Origin: Flavobacteriales bacterium UBA5692
Lineage (GTDB): Bacteria > Bacteroidota > Bacteroidia > Flavobacteriales_D > Sanyastnellaceae
Reading direction: 5' to 3'
NCBI GenBank assembly: GCA_002420235.1
Contig: DIHQ01000086.1
Location: 1-7,310, forward strand
Length of the DNA stretch: 7,310 nucleotides
Shown here: positions 1 to 5,979 of the stretch, in pieces
Layout: each line of letters starts with the position of its first letter
Numbering within the stretch: the first letter of the stretch is position 1
The notes under the pieces: model-generated
The model's database searches: none
Told to the model about the DNA's origin: nothing
Seen by the model: the letters and a program-made list of their open reading frames with translations, nothing else
Position numbers and translations under genes: made by a program

Positions 1-1581
1 TGAGGTTCCGTCCACGTATGTCACGGTTATATTCTGTGGCATGGGCATTGCGCCGATGCGAGAGCATTCGATGGTTGTCATCTTGGCTCCTTCTGCAACA
101 CGATTTATGGCATAATCAATTTGGTGAGTGGTGTGGATGAAATATTGGAAGTACCAGTCTAAATCAAAGCCGCACACCTTTTCCATACTGCGTTTGAAAT
201 CATTGGGTCCTGGGTGCTTGAATTTCCAATCGCGGAAGTAAGCCTTAAGTCCTTCATCGCGAAGTTTAGCCCCCATTACCGATGCCAATTGGGCAAGGAG
301 AGTTTCACCTTTGGAATAGGCGCCAACACCGTATGCGCGGTTGGTTTGGTAGTGGTCAGCATGAGTGATTAAGGGCTCTTCGTTACCGCTGCGTGCTTGG
401 CTGATGTAGCTCGAAAAAGCACCTTGGTGCGGCGGTTCGTCGCTACCGGCACCCACGAAAAGGTCGCGCATGCACAATTCAGTTGCATAGCTCGTCATGC
501 CTTCGTCCATATACTCATACAAGCTCTCGTTTGTAGCAAGTACGGCTTGGAACCATGAGTGGGCCATTTCGTGAACCGTTACGCCAACCAAACTACGGAG
601 GCTTCGGTTCCCTGTTATTAGCGTGGCCATAGGGTACTCCATTCCGCCATCGCCACCTTGAATGACGGAGTACTGTGGATAGGGATAGGGACCAATTAGA
701 TTGCTTAGAAATGCCATGGCTTTGGCTGTGTAATCAGGCAGAGCAGCCCAGTTATCGTCGTATTCGGTATCGGGCTGGTGGTAGAAGTTTAGGGTCACAT
801 TACCCGCTTGAGCTGTCGTGTGGGTGTAATCGGGATCGGCTGCCCAGGCGAAGTCGATGACATTTTCCGCTATGAACCGCCAGACTCCGGCTTCGCGAGA
901 AGCTTCGATGCCGCCAACAAGCTCACCTGTGCCACCCACAGTATAACCACGTGGAATGTTGATGGTCACGTCGTAGTCGCCCCAGACACCGTGGTACTCG
1001 CGACCTATGTACGGTTCGGTGTGCCACCCGTCGTGATCATATTCGCAGAGCTTAGGGTACCATTGGGTCATCGAATATTCAATACCTTCTTTATTCATCC
1101 ATCCACTGCGCCGAATTTGGCGAGGAACTTGAGCATTCCACTCCATTTCAAAAGTGGCTTTCTTACCGACTTTGATGGGACTGTTTAGAGTGACATCGAG
1201 CAATGTGCCGTCGTGCTCAAATGCAACAGGCTTGCCGCTCACGCTGAGGGACGTCACTTCAATCCAGCCCCACTCATCTTCTGGTAATTCGAAGATTCGG
1301 GACCCCACTCGGCGATCTGGATCGCTTATTGTGCGTGAGCGAACATCCATCATACTACCCGGTTGAAAGGCATTAAAAAAAAGGTGGAAGTATGCTTTGT
1401 CAAGAGCCTCTGAGCTGTTGTTACGAAGCACGACCTTCATGAAACCAGTATATTGGTGTGCCGTGGTGTCTACGGTGACCTCCATCGTATAATCCGCGTT
1501 TTGTTGCCAGCCGGGGTATTGTGCTTTGGCGAGCGCTGATATGAAAGTCAAAATATAAAGTGTCAAATGGGCTCGGTTCAT
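1..1581 (-). CDS. Secreted M1 family zinc metallopeptidase (aminopeptidase-like), C-terminus cut by window edge
   Basis: The reading frame is open for 527 codons from 1581 down to base 1 with no stop, so the C-terminus lies outside the window. Residues 1-20 form a signal peptide (hydrophobic stretch ending AKA, then Gln21), which predicts export. The N-terminal part fits the beta-sandwich domain of M1 enzymes. The catalytic domain shows GGMEYP at 312-317 (the GAMEN substrate loop), HEMAH at 337-341 and, 18 residues later, Glu360 in YMDEG. His337, His341 and Glu360 should bind zinc and Glu338 should be the general base. Tyr422 in GAYSKGE sits where the transition-state tyrosine of M1 enzymes is found. 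The family trims N-terminal residues from peptides, but substrate range cannot be read here. An in-frame ATG at 1599 is possible; 1581 is preferred because it gives the cleaner signal peptide. It follows the glycosyltransferase gene by 42 bases and may be cotranscribed. Comparable proteins are about 600 residues or more, so perhaps 80-100 are missing. Confidence 0.93.
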   Translation of the reverse strand, partial: MNRAHLTLYILTFISALAKAQYPGWQQNADYTMEVTVDTTAHQYTGFMKVVLRNNSSEALDKAYFHLFFNAFQPGSMMDVRSRTISDPDRRVGSRIFELPEDEWGWIEVTSLSVSGKPVAFEHDGTLLDVTLNSPIKVGKKATFEMEWNAQVPRQIRRSGWMNKEGIEYSMTQWYPKLCEYDHDGWHTEPYIGREYHGVWGDYDVTINIPRGYTVGGTGELVGGIEASREAGVWRFIAENVIDFAWAADPDYTHTTAQAGNVTLNFYHQPDTEYDDNWAALPDYTAKAMAFLSNLIGPYPYPQYSVIQGGDGGMEYPMATLITGNRSLRSLVGVTVHEMAHSWFQAVLATNESLYEYMDEGMTSYATELCMRDLFVGAGSDEPPHQGAFSSYISQARSGNEEPLITHADHYQTNRAYGVGAYSKGETLLAQLASVMGAKLRDEGLKAYFRDWKFKHPGPNDFKRSMEKVCGFDLDWYFQYFIHTTHQIDYAINRVAEGAKMTTIECSRIGAMPMPQNITVTYVDGTS

Positions 1582-1599
1582 GGCATAAGGGCTATTCAT

Positions 1600-1609
1600 G
1601 CGAAAATAC
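1600..1609 (-). promoter_or_regulatory. Weak -7-like box upstream of the M1 peptidase gene
   Basis: On the minus strand this reads GTATTTTCGC, containing TATTTTCG, one base off the Bacteroidota -7 consensus. It ends 18 bases before the ATG at 1581 and directly abuts the alternative ATG at 1599. If it is a promoter, only the 1581 start would be on the transcript. No proper TTG element is seen upstream (the nearest is a TTC about 22 bases away). The same ten bases occur upstream of the cytochrome gene. Confidence 0.25.
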
Positions 1610-1623
1610 GGAACCGCAGCACT

Positions 1624-3177
1624 TCATTCCGAAGCACATTCAATCTTAGGGTCAATTCGGTAGATTAGGGATCGCTCAGCGTAGTTGTGTGGATTCAATG
1701 CCGCGAGTAATCGGTCCCACTTACTAGGAGGTAGTTGTTTCACGTATGTCAGCGTGCTGTAAATCGATTTGTACCGCTCGATTCCTTCGCCTAAATGTCG
1801 ATCTCCAGAGAAAACGATGTAATTAGGAAAAGCATCAGATGGGCTGTTGCACATGACTTTCCGGTGGTCAGCAACGTCCGTGCTCAAATCGCTTATCCAG
1901 TATTTCTTCCACGTCCCAGAGTAGAATTGAGGAGGTAATGCTCCGTAATCGGTTTGAACAATCAGGAAATTTTCCAAGTCACCTTGGTTGAGCAAGGAGT
2001 ACATCGCTTCGATGCGGGATTCTTTAGGTTGTACGAAACACAATCCGACGCCTAAGATCACACTCAATGTAACCCCAATGGCCACGATTGTGTCGTGTAA
2101 TCGGGGTTGCCGTTGCCAATAGCGGGAGTGCGAGGCAAAAGCATCCCAACCCAAGCTACCGGCTGTAATGATAAAGGGAATTGAAGGGAGGATGAAACGT
2201 TCTTGTCTATTGGGGTAACAACTGTGAAAGGCAAAAAAGGCAATTGGCGGAATGACCAGAACGGCGAGTCGTTTTATTTCTCGTATCGTTCCAAATGCCC
2301 AAGCGAATGAGAATGGGGGCACCAGTAATCCCAAGACTACCCACACGTATTGATGCCAAAACCCTTGGGGATATCCAGCAGCGTGTGTTGCATTGTAGTT
2401 TACGTATGCGCGTAATTGTGCAAAAGGCTCACCCCAAATAAAGATGTCTTGCGCCTGGCCTAACGCAAATGTACATGCGGCTGCAGTTCCCATTAGCGTG
2501 CTGTTTAATGTTGCTTTTTGCCACTGCTGCTCGTGGATGAATAATGCTACAACCCAACCAAGGCCAAAAACACCGCATTGGTATCGAAGTGACGTAGCAA
2601 GGCCAATTCCTACACCGCTGAGCACCCATGTTTTCCATGTTTTTCGCTCCGAACGAATCACAAGCCATGCAGACCAAAGAAGCGGGGGGATGCAGACCAT
2701 CTCGACCAACTGACGCACACTGAGCATTGGCAAGAAACCGAAAGTAGCCAAGGCAACACCTGTCCAAATAGCCGGACGATTTCCACCGATTTTGAGAGCG
2801 ATTCTATAGCTGAAATAAACTACCAGCAGACTATACAGACCATGAATCCATCGCAATAACACCATTTGATTCATAGGGTCAGAGAGGCCGATGCATTTGC
2901 AAGCCCTAAAGTATCCGCTTATAATACCGGGGTAAGTCAGGTTAGCCTGATGGGGCGCAGGGGTTACGATCCCTTGTTTTTTTTGAGACCAAGGCATCCA
3001 GTTATTGTAGTCTTCGCCAACAGCCCAAGAGGCTCCAGCCTCAACAACGAGGAAGTGGTCATCGTGCATAAGATACCCTGGCGAGTATACCGAGGCCAAG
3101 GTTCTTAATGCAAGTCCCGCTATCAGTATCGAGCGAAGCGGATGCTTTCGGATCCAAATCCAAAAACTACGGTTCAT
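1624..3177 (-). CDS. Multi-pass membrane glycosyltransferase, GT22/Alg9-like mannosyltransferase family
   Basis: This 517-residue protein has about nine to eleven hydrophobic segments (for example near 16-32, 107-127, 137-175, 203-215, 225-242, 275-295, 303-320, 326-344 and 362-382) and a soluble C-terminal tail from about 385. Two patterns recall the GT-C fold GT22 family. The first is an acidic motif HDDHF at 38-42 in the first extracytoplasmic loop, where GT22 enzymes carry HPDE. The second is an FHS...RFILP segment around 317-331, like the HKE.RF motif. Enzymes of this class move a sugar from a polyprenyl-phosphate donor onto a lipid or protein acceptor outside the cytoplasmic membrane. 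Donor and acceptor cannot be told from sequence, so 'mannosyl' is only a family label. The start at 3177 lies 3 bases after the ribH stop, which implies cotranscription and possibly translational coupling. A GT39 or other GT-C assignment is the main alternative. Confidence 0.8.
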   Translation of the reverse strand: MNRSFWIWIRKHPLRSILIAGLALRTLASVYSPGYLMHDDHFLVVEAGASWAVGEDYNNWMPWSQKKQGIVTPAPHQANLTYPGIISGYFRACKCIGLSDPMNQMVLLRWIHGLYSLLVVYFSYRIALKIGGNRPAIWTGVALATFGFLPMLSVRQLVEMVCIPPLLWSAWLVIRSERKTWKTWVLSGVGIGLATSLRYQCGVFGLGWVVALFIHEQQWQKATLNSTLMGTAAACTFALGQAQDIFIWGEPFAQLRAYVNYNATHAAGYPQGFWHQYVWVVLGLLVPPFSFAWAFGTIREIKRLAVLVIPPIAFFAFHSCYPNRQERFILPSIPFIITAGSLGWDAFASHSRYWQRQPRLHDTIVAIGVTLSVILGVGLCFVQPKESRIEAMYSLLNQGDLENFLIVQTDYGALPPQFYSGTWKKYWISDLSTDVADHRKVMCNSPSDAFPNYIVFSGDRHLGEGIERYKSIYSTLTYVKQLPPSKWDRLLAALNPHNYAERSLIYRIDPKIECASE

Positions 3178-3180
3178 AAA

Positions 3181-3681
3181 TCAGGCACTGTAAAGGGTAG
3201 ACTTTAAGTCTAACATCTGCAAGCACGCCACCGCTGCCTCTACACCTTTATTGCCGTGCTCGCCACCCGAACGTGCCCTTGACTGTTCTATGGTGTCGTC
3301 AGTCAGGACGCAGAATAATGTGGGTTTGCCCGTATCGAGGCTCACACGAAGAATACCTTGGCTCGCGGCGTTGCAGACGTAGTCGAAGTGTGCGGTCTCG
3401 CCTCTGATGACAGCACCGATGGCAATAACAGCATCGCAGGGTCGGGTTGCATCCATGAGTAATTTCGCACCCAACGGCAATTCGAAGGCACCGGGCACCA
3501 TATGGACGGGCAGGTTGTCTGATTTTACGCCAGCTGCATTGAGCACTTCTAGGGCACCTTCTTTCAAGGCGTCAGTTATCTCAGAGTTCCATGAAGAAAC
3601 AACAATGCCCACTCGATAGCGAGCACCGCTGGGCAACTTTGCTGCGTCGTACAAACTTAAATTCTTACCGGATGTAGCCAT
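3181..3681 (-). CDS. ribH: 6,7-dimethyl-8-ribityllumazine synthase (riboflavin synthase beta chain)
   Basis: RibH condenses 5-amino-6-ribitylamino-uracil with 3,4-dihydroxy-2-butanone 4-phosphate to give 6,7-dimethyl-8-ribityllumazine, the step before riboflavin, in the cytoplasm. The 166-residue protein has the usual family length and all main motifs: Ser-Trp-Asn at 30-32 (ring stacking), PGAFELP at 63-69, GAVIRGET followed by His98 in AHFDYV (the catalytic histidine position), and TIEQ...R137...GNKG at 130-146, with Arg137 in the phosphate-binding position. All catalytic residues look intact. It lies 5 bases after the TPR gene stop and 3 bases before the glycosyltransferase start, in a compact operon with no other riboflavin genes. 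That fits Bacteroidota, where rib genes are often scattered. No FMN riboswitch-like leader has room in the 5-base gap, so expression should follow the operon promoter upstream of the TPR gene. Confidence 0.98.
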   Translation of the reverse strand: MATSGKNLSLYDAAKLPSGARYRVGIVVSSWNSEITDALKEGALEVLNAAGVKSDNLPVHMVPGAFELPLGAKLLMDATRPCDAVIAIGAVIRGETAHFDYVCNAASQGILRVSLDTGKPTLFCVLTDDTIEQSRARSGGEHGNKGVEAAVACLQMLDLKSTLYSA

Positions 3682-3686
3682 AGGAG

Positions 3687-4379
3687 TTATCCTTCAGCCA
3701 GTGAGGCTGCAAGGGCTTCAGAGGCATTTTTCTGCTGACTCGTGGGATAGTTTTCTACGATGCGATCGAGGTGCTTCTTGGCCTGAGCTTCATTCCCTAA
3801 CTCGATTTCTACAAGAGCGCTTTTGTACAAAAACATTGGGGCTAAAACGTCTGCAGCCATGCTTGAAGAGGCCAAGGCGATGGCGTCGTCGAATGCCTGT
3901 TTAGCTGCTTCATAATCGGACAATTCTACGTAGCAGTCACCAATATTGCCTGCTGCAAGGACTTGCACCACATCATCTCCAACATTTACATCTTCAAATG
4001 CATCGATGGCGGCTTCAAAGTCACCAGCGTCCCGGAAGTATATGCCCATGCGGTATGCAGCACGCTGGCCTACCGCTGTGCCTTCATGTTCAGTCATTAC
4101 TTCTTCAAGGCCTGCAGCATAGCCGTCGCCCAGAGCGGCTAAGTTCATAGAGTCCATTTCGAAGTAGTTCTCGGCGCGCCATGCATCCGATTCAGCCTCT
4201 GCCTCTGCGGGACCAATTACGAACGATTGGTAGCCGATGACTGCCAAAATCAATCCTGCCAATCCACCGATGACATACGTCAAGGTGCTCCGATTCTCGT
4301 CAATGAAACGCTCTGTTGTCGTGTACACTTCACCTACGTCGAGCAATGTATCATCTTCGGGCTTTGTCTTCTTCGCCAT
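3687..4379 (-). CDS. Single-pass membrane protein with TPR repeats (YfgM-like architecture)
   Basis: The 230-residue protein has a short charged N-terminus rich in Lys, Asp and Glu, one transmembrane helix at about 33-55, and a strongly acidic helical domain after it. TPR-type helix pairs are visible at about 104-130 (AAYRMGIYFRDAGDFEAA), 141-170 (AGNIGDCYVELSDYEAA) and 183-212 (LYKSALVEIELGNEAQA). Each has the typical small and aromatic residue spacing. The layout resembles the YfgM/TPR_21 family, where the TPR domain faces the periplasm and contacts exported proteins near the translocon. I infer a similar topology but no function is shown. It is the first gene of the leftward operon, 5 bases ahead of ribH, and is transcribed divergently from recF. 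From memory, this TPR protein next to ribH and recF is common in flavobacteria. A general scaffold role in envelope assembly is the safest reading. Confidence 0.85.
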   Translation of the reverse strand: MAKKTKPEDDTLLDVGEVYTTTERFIDENRSTLTYVIGGLAGLILAVIGYQSFVIGPAEAEAESDAWRAENYFEMDSMNLAALGDGYAAGLEEVMTEHEGTAVGQRAAYRMGIYFRDAGDFEAAIDAFEDVNVGDDVVQVLAAGNIGDCYVELSDYEAAKQAFDDAIALASSSMAADVLAPMFLYKSALVEIELGNEAQAKKHLDRIVENYPTSQQKNASEALAASLAEG

Positions 4380-4382
4380 GGG

Positions 4383-4411
4383 TTTGTGGTTCTCTTGAAA
4401 TTTTACGTTTA
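4383..4411 (+). promoter_or_regulatory. Candidate recF promoter (TTTG, 17-base spacer, TACGTTTA)
   Basis: A TTTG at 4383-4386 is followed after 17 bases by TACGTTTA at 4404-4411. This matches TAnnTTTG except for the last base, with a spacer inside the 17-23 range described for flavobacterial promoters. Transcription would start near 4418 and leave about 24 bases before the recF ATG at 4442. This also argues against the in-frame ATG at 4412, which would lie upstream of the transcript. The -33 and -7 boxes overlap the divergent promoter region. Confidence 0.4.
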
Positions 4412-4419
4412 ATGCCGAG

Positions 4420-4427
4420 CAAAAATA
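4420..4427 (-). promoter_or_regulatory. Candidate -7 promoter box for the TPR-ribH-glycosyltransferase operon
   Basis: Read on the minus strand this is TATTTTTG, a perfect match to the Bacteroidota -7 consensus TAnnTTTG. The predicted transcript would begin near 4413 and have a leader of about 34 bases before the ATG at 4379. I find no good TTTG -33 element at 17-23 bases upstream, and the upstream part would lie inside the start of recF. Prediction rests on the consensus only. Confidence 0.5.
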
Positions 4428-4441
4428 GTGAAATTCGCATC

Positions 4442-5545
4442 ATGGTTCTAGAACATCTTCACTTGCTGCATTTCAAAAACCACGAGGACTCGGATTTGGC
4501 CTTCGGAGCATCAGTGAATTGTTTGGTTGGGGATAACGGCAGCGGTAAGACAAATGTGCTCGATGCTGTACATTACCTCTGTCACACAAAAAGCTATTTC
4601 AACCCCATCGATGCCCAAAACATCGCACACGGCCAGTCACAGATGCTCATCAAGGGAACCTTTGCCCGAAACGAGCAGCAAGAACAGGTGAGCTGTGCCG
4701 TGGAAAGAGGAGTGAAGAAGGTGTTTCGCCGCAATGAAAAGGCTTACAATCGTTTGGCCGATCATGTGGGACGTTTCCCCGCTGTTATGATTGCCCCCGC
4801 AGACTCCGCGTTGATTCAAGAAGGCAGCGAGACACGCAGGAAGTGGATTGATTCGGTAATCTCCCAGTTTGACCGCGAATACCTGACCCAACTCATGGCT
4901 TACAATAAGGCCCTCAACCAGCGAAATACCCTGCTACGTTATTTTGCTGAGAACCGGTGCTGGGACGCCGAAGCTCTAGAACCATGGGATGCACAGCTCG
5001 TGTCTTGGGCTGTGTCGATTCGAGCCAAGCGGGCCAATTTCGTTGAGCGCTTCGTACCGAGTTTCCTAGATACCTATCGTAACATTACCAATGGCGCTGA
5101 AACCGTCAGCGTTCGTTATGTGACCGAGGTCGGCGCCTCGGAGGAAGTAGTCTACCAACAATGGAACGAAGCCCAAAATGATGACAGGCGACTTCGTCGC
5201 ACGACCCGGGGTATTCACAAAGATGATGTCGCGTTTGACCTCGGAGAATATTCGATTAAAAAATTCGGTTCGCAAGGCCAGCAGAAGTCATTTTTGATCG
5301 CGCTGCGCCTCTCGCAGTTGGCTTACATCGAAAAGGCCACTGGCGTCAAGCCGATATTGCTGCTGGATGACATATTCGACAAGATTGACGACAAGCGGGT
5401 GCAAGCGCTAATGCGCTGGGTCACCGCTGGTGAGTTTGGTCAGGTGTTCATTACTGACACAGACCTTGGTCGCATTCCCTCTATGTTCCGCGAGACCGGG
5501 GCCGATGTTCGCGTTTATAAAGTGAAAGCAGGCACGGTGATTTGA
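4442..5545 (+). CDS. recF: DNA replication and repair protein RecF
   Basis: RecF is an SMC-like ATPase that binds gapped DNA and, with RecO and RecR, helps load RecA at stalled forks and single-strand gaps. The chosen ATG gives 367 residues, close to the usual 355-370. It starts with a hydrophobic strand followed by FKNHED, as in other RecF proteins. Walker A is GDNGSGKT at 30-37. The ABC signature region is FGSQGQQKS at 275-283, Walker B with the catalytic acid is ILLLDD at 305-310, and a TDTD motif at 338-341 occupies the switch region. HKDD at 259-262 matches the conserved H(R/K)DD. The frame stays open upstream to 4316, but that extension overlaps the TPR gene and has no family match, so it was not used. 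A further ATG at 4412 is possible but less likely. It is followed by a DciA-like gene 37 bases downstream, probably in the same transcript. Confidence 0.97.
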   Translation: MVLEHLHLLHFKNHEDSDLAFGASVNCLVGDNGSGKTNVLDAVHYLCHTKSYFNPIDAQNIAHGQSQMLIKGTFARNEQQEQVSCAVERGVKKVFRRNEKAYNRLADHVGRFPAVMIAPADSALIQEGSETRRKWIDSVISQFDREYLTQLMAYNKALNQRNTLLRYFAENRCWDAEALEPWDAQLVSWAVSIRAKRANFVERFVPSFLDTYRNITNGAETVSVRYVTEVGASEEVVYQQWNEAQNDDRRLRRTTRGIHKDDVAFDLGEYSIKKFGSQGQQKSFLIALRLSQLAYIEKATGVKPILLLDDIFDKIDDKRVQALMRWVTAGEFGQVFITDTDLGRIPSMFRETGADVRVYKVKAGTVI

Positions 5546-5582
5546 CCGAAAGATTTGGTTGCGATTCAATTATCTTCGAAGG

Positions 5583-5876
5583 ATGGAAGGTAAAGATGCT
5601 AAACCGCTGAAGGAGGCCATTCAACAGTTCATTCGAGCTCACCGCATGCAGGGTAAGATGGACGAAGTGGATGTCGTCAAAGCCTGGGGTTCGGTTTTCG
5701 GTGTGTTTGTCGAAAAGCAGACTCGTTCCATACGATTGCATGCAGAGGGTAAGCTCTGGGTCAAATTGGATAGCGGCCCACTAAAGGAGGAGCTCATGAT
5801 GGCCAAAGGAAAGATGGTCGAACTTTTGAACGAAGAATTGGACCGGCCAATTATTAAAGAAATTATAATCCAATAG
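5583..5876 (+). CDS. DUF721 protein, DciA-like replicative helicase loader
   Basis: The 97-residue protein matches the short Bacteroidota form of DUF721: a helical N-terminus (PLKEAIQQFIRAHRMQ), then DVVKAW with Trp35, a central strand region (LWVKLDSGPLKEEL) and a C-terminal NEELDRPIIKEIIIQ. DciA proteins of this domain help load the replicative helicase DnaB in bacteria lacking DnaC or DnaI. That role is established for other phyla and inferred here. The frame is open upstream to a TTG at 5559, but the ATG at 5583 fits family starts better. It lies 37 bases after recF. In actinobacteria a DUF721 gene also follows recF, so the pairing supports a replication role. There is no clear ribosome binding site at normal distance, as usual in this phylum. 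Confidence 0.88.
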   Translation: MEGKDAKPLKEAIQQFIRAHRMQGKMDEVDVVKAWGSVFGVFVEKQTRSIRLHAEGKLWVKLDSGPLKEELMMAKGKMVELLNEELDRPIIKEIIIQ

Positions 5877-5979
5877 ACTCTGGCTTGTGCAACAGTCGAG
5901 GCCGCTATTGGGTAAACGGTAACAAATCTCCTCGCGTTTTCCAACGAAAGCGGTATTTTCGCTACTACACCTGCGAGAA
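5877..5979 (+). promoter_or_regulatory. Intergenic region upstream of the cytochrome gene, with weak promoter-like box
   Basis: This gap separates the DciA-like stop from the cytochrome ATG. It holds TATTTTCG at 5954-5961, one base off TAnnTTTG, which ends 18 bases before the start codon. No TTG lies at the right distance upstream, so the promoter call is weak. A small hairpin with a two-base bulge can be drawn at 5933-5952 (CGC and TTTC pairing with GAAA and GCG), but it lacks the U-tract of a terminator. Whether the cytochrome is cotranscribed with recF is open. Confidence 0.3.

Noticed and set aside
675..1366. Three overlapping plus-strand open frames of 61-126 residues
   Set aside because: They lie antisense to the M1 peptidase gene, whose catalytic motifs are clear, and their translations show no domain-like pattern.
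4316..4441. Open upstream extension of recF in the same frame (42 extra residues)
   Set aside because: It overlaps the divergent TPR gene, its composition does not look like RecF, and the family N-terminus aligns with the ATG at 4442.
5559..5582. TTG start giving a DciA-like protein eight residues longer
   Set aside because: The ATG at 5583 fits the family start better, and no ribosome binding site supports the TTG. It cannot be fully excluded.
5783..5798. AAAGGAGG followed five bases later by an in-frame ATG inside the DciA-like gene
   Set aside because: It simply encodes the conserved LKEEL stretch. An internal start would give a 26-residue fragment, and Bacteroidota rely little on Shine-Dalgarno pairing.
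5933..5952. Small hairpin upstream of the cytochrome gene as a terminator
   Set aside because: The stem is short and bulged and is not followed by a run of T, so there is no good case for intrinsic termination.
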